From NCBI RefSeq assembly GCF_018687715.1, contig NC_056762.1, positions 29,934,864 to 29,998,863 on the forward strand: DNA of 64,000 nt. Reading direction: 5' to 3'. Both the position numbers and the translations under genes were made by a program. Under the pieces are notes generated by a model that was not told where the DNA came from, ran no database searches, and saw only the letters and a list, made by a program, of their open reading frames with translations. Positions 23,301 to 34,532 of this stretch are shown piece after piece. Numbering within the stretch: the stretch's first letter is position 1; each line of letters opens with the position of its first letter. This DNA is from Carya illinoinensis (Eukaryota > Streptophyta > Magnoliopsida > Fagales > Juglandaceae).

Positions 23301-24156
23301 CATGGTGTAGTATCCATAATTTACTATTCAAATAATCTGGAACAATTAATAAGCAACCATCATTTAACATGTTACAAAAATTATCTACAAATTAGAAACA
23401 CATTAAAAAAGAAAAACATATGTGTCTAGTCATGTTTGTGATTTTAAAAATAAATAGAATACAAAAAAACTAAACGTTTGCTTGAGCCACACTTGAGCGA
23501 AGGCTCGAGCGACCGTTGTTTGGGACAAAAAGACCCGATTTTTCCAAAACCTAAATCACTCAATTCTTAAATTTAATAGTTTAAAAATTGATATTATTAA
23601 AATGAAAAACAAAAGATCATAAATATTTCACAAATTTCAAACCACATTGTGACAATTAAATGATTTCAAAACCCTAAAATTCTACAAAAAACTAAGTGAG
23701 CGAGTGAGTGCTGAGTAGCTTACAATTTGTAATCAACTCCGGAAGGTGACTTGCGACAGCCTTAGGTGATGGCAGACTATTGGGGGAGGTAAAGCATAGT
23801 GCCGAGAGGAGGGAGACAAAAGGAGTTGTAGGTGGGTGTTGTGCAAAAGTGAGGGGGGAAGAAGGGAGTCCTGCGTTTAGAACCACCTTCTTCACGAGCG
23901 GAACGATGTCGTTTAGTTACTTCATTAGGGGGTCTTGCATTTTGGACCTCCTTATGAGTCATTATGTGATTTTTTTAAAAAATATATTGGAGTTCAGAGT
24001 TGGAGTTTGGAGCCCACATCGAATTCCAACTTCGACTCCAACTAGTGGAGTCAGAGTTCCTCTGATTCCAAATTTTGAAAACTCTTAACTCCGTCAGAGT
24101 TGGAGCCTTGTTAGAATTTGGCCCGAGTCAGAATTTCAAAACTTTGCCCACCCCTA
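20333..24156 (-). mobile_element. hAT superfamily DNA transposon (hAT-2), decayed
   Basis: The 3,824-bp element has a perfect 8-bp target duplication CTTTACAA (20325-20332 and 24157-24164). Ends are TAGGGGGTGGGC and, on the minus strand, TAGGGGTGGGCAAAGTTTTG. Both subterminal regions carry GGAGTCGGAGTT/AACTCCGACT repeats (20347-20490 and 23993-24135), a different motif from hAT-1. The transposase is on the minus strand and heavily mutated. Confidence 0.92.
21190..23316 (-). pseudogene. hAT-2 transposase remnant
   Basis: On the minus strand a possible start at 23316 follows an AG acceptor. Past a Ser/Asp-rich start with a frameshift comes a degenerate BED-type region (WTWEQVTKFP). Then comes the RNase H-like core FTADTWISMQNVGYMYIITHF (22640-22540), homologous to TTDTWTSVQNMNYKCITAHF of hAT-1. 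The dimer region near 21380-21230 reads TVASDSAFSTRGRVLD, a stop codon, then LVCTQNWL. Multiple stops and frame changes preclude function. An exon end in GTTAG|GTAATT near 21180 parallels the last intron of hAT-1. Confidence 0.85.
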
Positions 24157-24164
24157 CTTTACAA

Positions 24165-24629
24165 ACATACTTACTCCAATCGTCACAATAAATAAATTAA
24201 TGAATATGGCCTAATTTATGTAATCTACCCATAAACATCTTAAACACATCAACAATAGCATGTAACCAACATATCACATATTCATCAGCATAATCCCAAC
24301 TTTCAAAACATGGTTGAAAAATAAGAATATAGATGGCATTCACAAGAGAATATCATAAATATGAAATTATAACTTATATCAAGAAATCTCACCTGTTTTG
24401 CCAAACCCACTCTAGCTAGTGCAGAACTTCAAATTATGCTGAACAAAAGTAGGACTTTGAAGACATCTTGTACAATGACACATTCAACAAAACCCATAGT
24501 TAAGAAATAAAAAGTGTAACTGCTGGCATTAGTATGACTAAGGATCTCCTGAAGTCTCTCTTTGAGACTAGTTATGAGATTCAAACATTTACAAGTTGTC
24601 ATACTGCTGTATATGGTCCCTCACAGCCA
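24165..24629. other. Intergenic DNA, no supported feature
   Basis: AT-rich, no recognised coding or repeat structure. It separates hAT-2 from the CACTA fragment. Confidence 0.45.
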
Positions 24630-24890
24630 TTAAACCACCTTGAATTTGTTCATCTCAATGTTGGTAGTTTTTTGAATTTTTATTTTTGTTCTTTTCATTT
24701 TCCTCAGCATGGTGTTTATACTCTCCTTGAGTATTCTTGACATTTTAGAAGATTCGAGAATAACATAGTCGCTCAACACCCTGGAATAGCCTAAAATATT
24801 GCCCAAAACCTCCTTAAATATCGCTATTGCTACGTCATTATTGCGACTCTCTATCTCTTTGGCGTTCATCATTTCAACCATCAGATTCTA
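24630..24890 (-). pseudogene. CACTA TnpA-type C-terminal exon remnant
   Basis: The minus-strand frame 24881-24630 reads MVEMMNAKEIESRNND then IFKEVLGNILGYSRVLSDY and LESSK. It aligns with the last exon of the TnpA-type gene of the CACTA element in this window (MVEKLSDLEPEVRTRE, FREVLGHKSGYAKGLGEMI, LESTQK). A TTGTAG acceptor precedes it. No other exons or terminal repeats of this copy were found nearby, so it is an isolated fragment, on the opposite strand from the 41.8-55.2 kb element. Confidence 0.7.
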
Positions 24891-25370
24891 CAACATGGAG
24901 AACTTTCACTATTACCATGGTATAATTGAGTACTCGTTTCATTTTCACTACTTATTATGTGATAACATATAAATTAGTCATTCTCAATATAGTATGATAT
25001 GCAACTCATCATTTTCAAATATTAAGACTTTGTGTTGAAAGTATGAAAATCCAGGAGGTCACTACCTCTAATAGGCTTTTTGGGCATAGCATGTGGCTTA
25101 ATAGTTAAATTTATTGTACTATAAAATAATAGTAGTAATTTGCACTAAAAATATCGCATTAAATAATTTGTCAAAGTTTTGTTGTTAATAATAACTATTT
25201 ATATCTACTAAAAGTTGTGCTCTCATAATTCTTTTATATAGTAGGTGTGATGAATCTTCCCTTCTTCTTCCACCAAGGCATATCTTTGTAAAAAGAAATC
25301 AGATTCTTGTCCGTCTAAGTAATGTGAGATAGGCAAGCCATATTATTACGACAATGTACTTCATATACTT
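24891..25370. other. Intergenic AT-rich DNA
   Basis: No supported gene. It could contain further decayed exons of the adjacent CACTA fragment, but I could not align any. Confidence 0.4.
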
Positions 25371-25386
25371 AGGAAACTCTGAAGAA

Positions 25387-26104
25387 GATCATTAATAGTT
25401 GAGGCCTCCAAGCGAGATCGCGATCTCTCTCTCTCTCTAAAACCTCTCCCTTCTCTCTAAACAACAACCAAAATTCTCGGCTAGAGGGGGGTGGGAGCTT
25501 AGGCTCCCTCCCTCCTCCCTCCATCTCCTCGCCTCCCTCCCCCTCCCCATTCTCAGTTTGTATTTTTTTTCCTCTATTTTTTGTTTTCAGGCCAAATAAG
25601 GGAGAATCACAAATCTGGAAGAATCCGGTGACCACCGACCAACACGCACACCTCCATGGTGTTGACCAGCCACCGATCTTCAAGACCACCGAATACGGTA
25701 CCAAACGGAGTGGAGAGTGGCCTGCACGCGTGGGTTAAAGTTTCCCGGCATTCCGGCGTGTGGTGCTCACATGCCACCGGGAATCTCTCTGCCGATGTCA
25801 TGAGCGGCGTTTTTGGGAACTGTAAGTCGAGGACTTCCAAGATTGGCCGTTGGTTCTCTCCCAGCGTGGAGTGTGTTCTGCACACCCTACAGTACCTACG
25901 GGTTACACTGATTTTTCGTGTACAGTGTTTTCTTTATAGTTTATTTTATGTCTTGTCTTTTCTTTTCAATAAAAAAATCCAAAAAAAATAGTACCCCCTC
26001 CGCTTGGCGGTGCTTGGTGGGGTTGGTGTCCTATAATGAATGAATGTCAAAGTTGTATGTCCTTTTTAATGAATGAATGTGAACTGTTATTCAAAAAAAA
26101 AAAA
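25387..26104 (+). mobile_element. Short LINE-like retroposon with poly-A tail
   Basis: The 718-bp insert is flanked by a perfect 16-bp target duplication AGGAAACTCTGAAGAA (25371-25386 and 26105-26120). It ends in an A-run (about 26093-26104). Long target duplications plus 3' poly-A mark target-primed reverse transcription. The 5' part has CT-rich and CCTCCCTCC tracts. The 3' part has AATGAATGAATGT repeats and a CCTCCGCTTGGCGGTGC hairpin-like word. No reverse transcriptase region is present. It is therefore an internally deleted LINE or a non-autonomous passenger. The open frame at 25656-25991 is not recognised as any protein. Confidence 0.82.
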
Positions 26105-26120
26105 AGGAAACTCTGAAGAA

Positions 26121-28200
26121 AAAAATCTGAATTGACAAAAACTTCACATTTTGTTCCATTAATACAACAAATGATGTCCTTTCTCTTGTGTGGTTGACCC
26201 TTTGTTTACACCTATTATCTCTATTTTGGTTGGACATTTTTCTGCAATAAAGCATGCCTTAGCCAATCATTCATCTTACTTCTTTGATTATTCTACTAGC
26301 ATTTTCTATTTGTTTATATGGGATTCAAGATCTAGTTTAGCTTTTTTCTATTGCATTTCCTTTTGGGGGAGGGTTGTTGTGGAGAGACAATTTAAATGGT
26401 GCTCTAGAGCATAAGTAGAAAATATTTCAATATTATTAAGAGAATTCTTAAAATGCAATTGACCACTTTTGCACTTTAAGATGATATGAAATGGACTGTC
26501 ACAACATATTGGTCTATTAAATAATCTCATCTTAATGAAGTTGTTGACTTTTGTAAAATCCATATTGTTGTGGATTTGTTTAGGAAGTTTGTTAAGTACA
26601 TGTTTTATATACTCCTCATTGTTTATCATCTCCTCAACAATAGTTCAGGAGAGGACTCGAGCCAATAAGGAAATCATTGAGGCAAAGTAACTTGCCAAAG
26701 AAAACTAAAGAAAACAATCTGTCTTAATCTAATAAATTGCTCTTTGTATATAGAAGTTCTATTACCTATGCCTATTTATTTTTCTTCTTTAGATACATGA
26801 TATTTTATTTCCTTCATACTTAAATATGAATATCCACACATTATTTCTTCAGTTATATAATTTTGTAGAAAGCAAACAAAGAAGATGAGAAAAGAGCAAA
26901 TGATAGAGAATCACATAAAATAGACCAGGATAAAGTGTTTTATTCTTTTGGCTACATTATGACCACCATTTAACATTAGTAAATTATATTTGATAAATTT
27001 CACTAATATTTGTTTATCCTCTCCATTTCTTGTAGAATGAATTAAAATGTAGAATGAATGGAAAACCCAGGCTTGAAAAATGGGTATGGTTTAGTCTAAA
27101 TCGGCCAGTTTAACTTGGTTAGGCATAAAATGAACCAATTTTAATGATAAATATGGTCAAAGAATTGGCTAAACCGACCAATTCAGACTGACCAGACAGA
27201 TTCATACCGGTTATTGTATTCACTCAGTCGAATGATTAATAAGGACAAAGTTGCAAACGGAAAACAAGTTCAAAGTCCAAAAAGCAAGGCTGAAACGTGG
27301 GCCTTGCCACCCTAAAGGCTAAAAAGCTCAGAATCAACTTTTTCAGTTTTTCTTACTCTTGAAGACCTAGTGTGGTTGAGCCTTGAGGACGGAATACTTT
27401 ATTTTCGATCTCATACTTTTTTCTTCGTGTCTCTCTCTTTAAGTCTCAGCAACATTTGCAAGTAAGTATCTCTTAGCTTCTTTATATTTATGTAGTCTGC
27501 AATTTTTTGGACAATCAAGATAGTTTTTTTTTTTCTTTTGCAACGAGATTATTTTACGTGCCTCTGGATTCAAGATGCTTATTCTCTTTGTTTTGTTCTT
27601 CAACTATCAGAATTTTTTTTATTTTTTTATTTTTTGTTTGTCTTGTAAGGCTTGATCCAAGAGGAGGGGTTCTTGTCTTCCACTTTTCTAGTGGCTCTAA
27701 ACTGTAACATTGTAAATTTTTTAGAAGTTGGAAAATATTTAATAAGTTAACATCATCACAACAAAATAGCTGACAAAGCTACTTTTTTACTAGCTACCTA
27801 TTTATAACGTTTTTTTTAGTAACTGGTTGCTAAGAAGGAGTGGAGAGGGATAGATTCATTTTGAATAATTTCACAAATCTATTTTCAAGCTCAACTCAGA
27901 GGGACACGATGGAGACTATGTAAAATATAGAAATGAGGGTTATTGATACTATGAATGAAGACTTAACAAACCCTACACTGAGGAGGAGGTCCACAAGGCT
28001 TTAATGTAGAGGCATCCTGTTAACATTGTGTTTCGTATGCCTTTGGGCTGAGTCGCTCAATCAGTCCAGGCTTTCACCTATCAGTCACCTGCCAAGGAGG
28101 TCAACAAGGGATCGAAGAGCACCATTTCATTTGCAGGATTTCATATATTAGCAGGTTACCTCTCTTCACCCATCTCAAATGTTGAATAAACAGAAAGGTA
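26121..28200. other. Intergenic DNA, no supported gene
   Basis: T-rich with many short frames of no recognisable family. Around 27070-27230 words such as AACCGACCAATTCAG recur, resembling subterminal repeats of an unidentified DNA element. A minus-strand open frame at 26348-26629 vaguely resembles retroelement gag sequence but is not convincing. Confidence 0.4.
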
Positions 28201-28488
28201 AGAGTCTCACAGCTAGTGCTTACCCTTTCAGTGATAGTATTTCATAAGAAAAACTATCCAATTTACATAGAGTTTTTGTTGGCTCCATTACATCCCAACA
28301 TGAACCTAGAACTTACCAAGAAGCCAAAGACTCACCTGAGTGGTCAACAGCTATGAGAGCTAAAATAGAAACTCTTGAATTTAATAAGATTTGGGACTTA
28401 GTTAATTTGCTACCTGATAAGGAAACAATTGGATGTAAGTGGGTGAATAAGCTTAAGTTCAAAGCTAACGGGGGTGTAGAAAGACTAA

Positions 28489-28710
28489 AGCCTCGTTTGT
28501 TTTCAGAGATGATATGAGATGAGATGAGATAAGTTGAGATAAGTTAAATAAAATATTATTAGAATATATTATTTTTGTATTGGGATTTAAAAAAGTTGTA
28601 TTGGGATTTGAAAAAGTTAAATTATTTATTTTATTTTGTATGAGGATTTGAAAAAGTTGTAATGATTAAGATGAGATGAGATGAAAGTTTTGTGAAAATG
28701 AACAAGGCCT
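28489..28710. mobile_element. 222-bp Tourist-like MITE inserted in copia RT sequence
   Basis: It lies precisely between the copia RT words ...GVERLK and ARLVAKG. The ends AGCCTCGTTTG and (minus strand) AGGCCTTGTTC are inverted copies. TAA occurs at both borders (28486-28488 and 28711-28713). The interior has ATGAGATGAGATGAGAT near both ends. Position inside a known coding frame shows directly that it is an insertion. Confidence 0.85.
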
Positions 28711-29150
28711 TAAGGCAAGATTAGTAGCAAAGGGATAGACCTAATAAGAAGGACTAGACCATCACGAGATCTTCTCACCTATAGCTAAACTTGTCATTGT
28801 GAGAACCCTCTTGGCTATAGCACCAATAAAAAGATGGGGCCTTTTCCAATTTGATGTAAACAATAAATTTTTGCATGGTGAGTTAGATGATGAGGTTTAT
28901 ATGGAACTCCCCTGGATATTCTAATGATGACAATAAGAAAGTGTGCAAATTGAATAAAAGTTTATATGGTTTGAAACAATTATCATGACAATGGTATTCT
29001 AAACTTTCCAGTTTCATTATCGAGTAAGGATTCACACAGTTCAAAGCTGATTACAACTTGTTTACCAAGAGTACTAAAGGAACATTCATATCCATCTTGG
29101 TCTATGTGGATGACAATATATTGTATGGTGATTGTATTGAAAGCATTAAC

Positions 29151-29240
29151 TGTAACAACCTGCTAGAAATTCAATTGTGAAATTTCTATTAACTTTGTAA
29201 CAGCCCGCTAGAAATTCAATTGTGAAATTTCTATTAACTT
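29151..29240. repeat. 45-bp tandem duplication at the LTR's 5' end
   Basis: Units 29151-29195 and 29196-29240 are nearly identical, both starting TGTAACA. Each contains AGAAATTCAATTGTGAAATT(TCT), an imperfect palindrome (AGAAATT...AATTTCT). Confidence 0.93.
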
Positions 29241-31305
29241 TACGAACCTCCTGAAAACCCCATAAGTTTTCACGAATCCATTAATCGTATAGGTTTTTGT
29301 CTAACTACATAGTTAGTGTTATTATTTACTATGGTATCAGAAATGTGTTTTTGATTATTGGAGATAGTTAGAAGTGTCAAAATGTATTATGGTTTGTGCC
29401 ATTAGACTCGGAGGGTTATTTAAGATCTTATGGCGCAATAATATTTTTTCATATTTTCGGACAAAACGTCTATTCAAAACTGTAGATATTATTGGATAAA
29501 AATATCTTAAGCTAATTTTATGGATATTATTAAATAAAAATATTTTAAGCTAATTTCATGGATATTATTGGGTAAAAATATCTTAAATTGATTTTTGTAG
29601 ATATTATTAGGTAAGAGAGTCCTACACTCCACTCTCACTTCGGGTAAGAAAGTCCTACACTTAACTCTCACTTCAGGTAAGAGAGTCCTACACTTAACTC
29701 TCACTCTAGCCTTATCTCTTCTATATCTCATCCATAAGTATCTCCAGCCACCTCTCCCTACGAAATTATTTTCATTTATACTTTCCATTAAAAAAATATC
29801 AAACACTCTCTCTCGGATAGCTTTTAGGAGTTCTTTTGCATGCCCATTTCGAAACTTTTGTAAGTGTTTTATCATAAAGTCTCCTTCATATAAGTTGTTC
29901 CTCTTTTAATCTAGTTCACGTGGATATCTTATTTGTCCCATTTGAAGATCATTTGGTCAGTAAAATATTATATAAACTATAAAAAGGTCATTCTGGAAGA
30001 TAAACTGGAGAATATGTTATAGTTTGGAGTTTTTGACCAAGCTAATGGATAGATATTTGTCCGAAATTTTTATGGAGTATTGTTAACATGTATATATGAC
30101 TATTGGTTGAGGATTTTTGCATGATTAAAGGTTTTGATAAAATATTTTCTTAGATTTAGAAACTTAGAAACTGGAAGAGGAAAAACAGTTTTTGTTTTGA
30201 GAAAGTTTAACTCTTTGGTGGTCTAAACCTATTCCAACGACTTTGATAATTTTATTGGAGGATCCTAAGCATCTTATATACATGTTATATTATTATTTTG
30301 AAGATATTTGATGTTAGTTTCAAAGATATGAAATTTTATGCAAAGAGATATTCAAATAAGCCAAAGCGTGGATGTTCTTGGCTAAATTTATGTTTTGGTT
30401 AATTTTTAACCATGTGATATTGAATTAGAAGCTTATATATATTTTAGGACATCTTTTTAAACCATGTGATGGTTTGGTTTGAAGATCACATATTTATAAG
30501 TCATAGATCAAAAGGTTGATCAAAACAAGTTGGAAACAAAAATCAATGGAAATAGCATATGAGAATTTCGGCCCTATGGAGTTTTAATAGTTGTGATTAG
30601 TTTTAAATTTTTCTAAATTGATATTTGAGTTGAAGATAAAATTTACATGAGGCATGTAAATTTTGGTGACTTTTGGAGTTAGTATGCAAAATCCTTAAGT
30701 TATGGGTAAAACAGTCATTTTCTTATATGTAGAGAGTGAAATGAAAATTTTACTCTTTAAGTTAGTATTTTATATATTTCAATTTATTAGTGATTTAGTG
30801 CTAACTTTTAGAATCACTAATTACAGTTCCTCATGATCGCGCTTAAAGTTTTATAAGAAATGCGGAGATCGAGATAAGTTAGCTTTTAACTTACTAGTAG
30901 TCTACTGTGTATGTGTGCTAAGTAAAGGAGCTACAGTGTATGTATGTGTGTTATAATATATGCCATGCCATGCCAAGTCATCACGTAATTGTTTGTTATA
31001 CAGAATTTATTCTGTCATCAGTTTTTATCTGTTACATAATATATTCTGTCATGTATTGCTGTACATTACAAGTACATCATGCTAAGTATGTCATCTATTA
31101 CATGTATATCAAGTCATGTAATATTCACTGTTGCAAATATGTCATATTAAATATGTTGTCTATTATATGTTATGTCATGTTACGAAATATTTCTATCTCA
31201 AGTTAGTCATGTATTTCAAGTTATGTTCAAGTCATGTTATGTTACATCAGGGTTTCAGTCCTTTCATATTCCAGTCACGTTTCATCTTGATTACTTATGT
31301 ATGGG

Positions 31306-31560
31306 GTCACAGCAATTGTGACGCATACACTACGTGAGACACAGCAATTGTGACACGTAGAATATATGGGGCCACAATAACTGTGGAGTATGTATTTAAT
31401 CAGTTAAAGAATAAGTTTTCGTAGAATACATGGGGCCACAACAACTGTGGAGTATGTATTTTTCATGTTAAGTCAAGTTTGTGTAGAATACATGGGGCCA
31501 CAACAACTGTGGAGTATGTATTTACACATAGAATACATGGGGCCACAACAACTATGGAGT
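31306..31560 (+). repeat. Array of six small hairpin repeats in the LTR
   Basis: Repeats share GAATACATGGGGCCACAACA-like sequence followed by ACTGTGGAGTATGTATTT. Six stem-loops are seen: GTCACA/TGTGAC at 31306-31322, CACA/TGTG near 31340-31352, CCACA/TGTGG at 31372-31386, 31436-31450 and 31498-31512, and CCACA/TATGG at 31543-31557. The outer stem pair changes from T-A to C-G between the first and later units. Downstream, AAGTCAAGTT words repeat to about 31650. Confidence 0.85.
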
Positions 31561-32061
31561 ATGTATTTTTCATGTTAAGTCAAGTTTCAGAGCAAGTTCA
31601 TGCTAAGTCAAGTTTCAGATCAAGTTCATGTCAAGTCAAGTTCAGTTCATGTTTCAATTTAAGTTATGTCAATTATGTTATGTTGTACGCCAAGTTATGC
31701 TTTAATTACTTATGAATTTGATTATGCATTTATGTTTTTACTGTCATCCATGCATCATTAGCTTGTATGGAAGTTTTTTTATTAACTTACTGAGATTTGT
31801 AATCAAATCTCATTTTGGTAGTCCCAACTACCATTCCCCCCGAATGGTAGATCTTGTTACAGGACCTGAAGGAGAATCAGGAGCTGATCAACTAGACACA
31901 GTTGACTAAGCGACGGTGCGACGTCAATGTTAATATAGTAGTTAACGTAAATTACTACTTGTACGATGGAATTGCATCTCTAGTATTTTTTGGATCATAA
32001 CCATTTTGGACTAGTGTTGTGATCTGTTCAATGGGTCTTTATGTATGAAGTATATTTTAAG

Positions 32062-33377
32062 TGATGACTTGCAAAATTTCATATTGCAGAATTCACAAGT
32101 TCGCTCGAGCGGAGGCTTTTGGCTGCTCGAGCGAATTCAGACAGATTCAAACACTCGATTGCCGCTCGACAGGGAGCTCGAGCGGGTTGCTGAAAAACAA
32201 AGATCACTCGAGTGGAGACATTGGCCGCTCGAGCGAAATCAGGCAGAGTCGAACGCTCGACGTGCGCCCGATAGGATGCTCGAGCGAAATCAGACAGAGT
32301 CGGACGCTCGACGCGCGCTCGACACCCCGCTCGAGCGAACATCATATTTTGACAGAATTAGGGTCTTCCGCCGTGAGACCATATAAAAACAATTTTTCAC
32401 TCTAGGGCCGCGAGTTTTGACTGGAGAACAACTCTTGGGAGAGAAAAACATAGCTAGAGGGATTCAAATCATCTGTTTTTGGAGAGGGAATTCCAATTAT
32501 TGCACGTATGTTGGAATCATACACGAGCACGGACCGGAGAAAAGCGTTGAATCGTTCCCTTGAGCTTTTGACGACGAGTTGCGGCTGCAAGGAGAATTTT
32601 TCAGTGTTTATTTTCTTCCCATCTTCTCAGAACAATTATGGTGAATTCGTTTATGTTGAATTTCATTTCTAGCATGAGCTAAATTTTCTACATTCTAGGA
32701 AAACGATGTAACCTATTTCCGAACTATGTTTGATTGTCTATGCTAATTTAATGCAATTCTCTCTTTGTTTATCTGATTTATTCTGAATTTATTGCTTCTA
32801 ATTAACTGGCCATTGATTAGATGATAAGTAATCTTGTGATTTGCTATCGAAAGAGGGAATCATAGGGTAGATCTTGGATATTTCAGGATAGGTAAGTATA
32901 GAGATCGAAAGACTTGTATGAACCTATGTAGTAATTAAATCATTGGTCTTATTGCGTTCTTGATTATTGAATTTGCATATTCTTGTGTGAATTGATAACC
33001 AAGAGTCAATTCCAATTGACTATCGAAAGAGGCTTTTGGATGAATTAGAGATTTGCTAATAGACAAAAGAGATTTAAATTAAATTAGCTGGATGAGAAAA
33101 GCATAGTGAAGAAGTAGGTGAAATCGATTTCCTAGAAGTTTTCTTCCCATTAATTTGATCTTCGAACGTCAGTGTTATTTCCTTTGCATATTTTTCGTTG
33201 AGTTGATCTAGTTTAAATTGCAACTACAAAAATCTTAGTGATTCCTCTAGATAAAATCAAGTTTAGTATAATTTTGGTATTTGGCAAACGTAAGGTACTA
33301 ATCCCTGAGGACGATACTCTTCTTATTACTTTACTATAAAACTACGATACTGTGCACTTGCAGTTTTGCACCGGTCA
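32062..33377 (+). mobile_element. Inner solo LTR nested in the gypsy solo LTR
   Basis: The 1,316-bp insert starts TGATGACTTGC and ends TTTGCACCGGTCA. It is flanked by the 5-bp duplication TTAAG (32057-32061 and 33378-33382). It carries the CGCTCGAGCG array near its left end and a TATA-like CATATAAAAACA at 32380-32391. A 3' stretch (CCTGAGGACGATACTCTTCT, about 33304-33323) resembles the end regions of plant Tat/Athila gypsy LTRs (from memory). No internal coding region. Confidence 0.85.
32099..32339. repeat. CGCTCGAGCG palindrome array
   Basis: At least six CTCGAGCG sites, several as the perfect 10-bp palindrome CGCTCGAGCG or near it, occur in 240 bp. They are separated by related phrases such as AAATCAGACAGAGTCGGACG and CGCTCGACGCGCGCTCGACA. 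The array is rich in CpG compared with surrounding DNA. It is open in several frames for this reason, which does not imply coding. Confidence 0.9.
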
Positions 33378-34532
33378 TTAAGCATTTGGGATATTTTCAA
33401 TTTGGTGCATAGTATTGCTAAAAAAAAAATTATCCGCTGCGAATATTGCATAATGTTAGATGCATGTTAGGAACATTGCATCTTATATGTCATGAACGGG
33501 GGCAGGTAACCTTGTGTTGTATGTCTCGACGCTTCAAATGTCCGTCCAATCCCAAACGGAATTTGGGGGCGTCACATTAACTGTCTCAAAACTACTCTTC
33601 ATGAATAATTCAGAATCAAAGATCTATGCAAGCTAAAGTTCTTTCTTGGAATTGAAGTGGCTAGATCTGAGAATGGCATCCATATATGTCAGAGGAAATA
33701 TGCTCTAGACATTTTGAGTGACTTGGAAACTATTGGGTCTACACCTGCTAAAATCCCTATGGACCATAACATGAATTGATTAAGGAGGAAGGAGTGTTGC
33801 TCCTAAAACCAACAATTTACAAAAGGCTGGTTGGTCGATTGTTGCATTTGACAATAACTAGGCCTGATATTTCATATGTAGTCCAGTTATTGAGTTAGTT
33901 CATGGATAGTCCTAGGGTCCCTCAACTACATGCAGCACACATGATCCTAAGGTACATCAAAATGGCACTAGGCCAAGGCTTATTCTATCCAAGAAATTCA
34001 AGGTTACAGCTGCATGGATATAGTGATTCAGATTGGGGGGCTTGTCCTGATAGCAGGAGATCTGTCACAGGGTATTATGTCTCAATTGGTGATTCATTAG
34101 TTTCTTAGAAGTCCAAGAAACAACATGTTGTTTTCCAAATCCTTCTAAGAAGCAGAGTATAGGGTCATGGCTAATCTATGTTGTGAATTGACATGGCTTA
34201 AATACATGTTCGAAGATCTACAAGTTGAACACCCCCAAGCTGCCTTTCTATACTGTGATAACAAATCAACCTTATACATAGCTACCAACCTTGTGTTTCA
34301 TGAAAGAACCAAGCATATAGAGCTTGACTGCCATCTAATTCTAGATAAGATACAAGAATGAAGCATTGTTACAGAACATGTGTGTAGTAAATCACAAATG
34401 GCAAAGTTCCATTCTTGCATCCTCAAGAAGGGAGTAGCAAATATTCTACCAAAGCTTTGGGTTCCCAAAACGTCTATTCTTGCATGCTCAAGATGGGAGT
34501 AGCAATTATCTACTCTCCATCTTGCAGGGGGC

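Larger units (their letters stand above)
29151..33576 (+). mobile_element. Solo LTR of gypsy type, itself interrupted by a second solo LTR
   Basis: It begins TGTAACAACCTGC and ends GGGGGCGTCACA, flanked by the 5-bp duplication TTAAC (29146-29150 and 33577-33581). It interrupts the copia frame exactly. No internal gag-pol region is present, so it is an LTR left by recombination. Excluding the nested 1,316-bp insert and its 5-bp duplication, the LTR is about 3.1 kb. Long LTRs with TGTAAC...GGGGGCGTCACA ends are usual for Tekay/Del-type chromoviruses (assignment from memory). Confidence 0.88.
28200..34532 (+). pseudogene. Decayed Ty1/copia polyprotein (RT and RNase H parts), split by insertions
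   Basis: The left part (about 28290-29145) carries reverse transcriptase sequence: GCKWVNKLKFKANG, then after a [28 protein letters not shown] and LVYVDDN, with several stop codons. After the 4.4-kb solo LTR the frame resumes at 33582 with [31 protein letters not shown], then RNase H words ([46 protein letters not shown]). No gag, protease or integrase region and no 5' LTR were found, so it is a 5'-truncated copy. Stops and frameshifts are frequent. Element orientation is plus. Confidence 0.85.

Noticed and set aside
25656..25991. 111-codon plus-strand frame in the retroposon
   Set aside because: No family resemblance; lies within a non-autonomous insert ending in poly-A; kept only as part of the element.
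26348..26629. Minus-strand frame resembling copia gag
   Set aside because: Similarity is too weak, with no zinc knuckle or neighbouring retroelement parts.
31306..32339. Hairpin repeats and CTCGAGCG palindromes considered as a CRISPR-like array
   Set aside because: Plant nuclear LTR context, spacers are related to one another rather than unique, spacing irregular, no cas genes.
32045..32405. Open frames of 113 and 114 codons over the CGCTCGAGCG array
   Set aside because: Open because of repeated GC-rich units in all frames; lies within a solo LTR near its promoter, no coding support.
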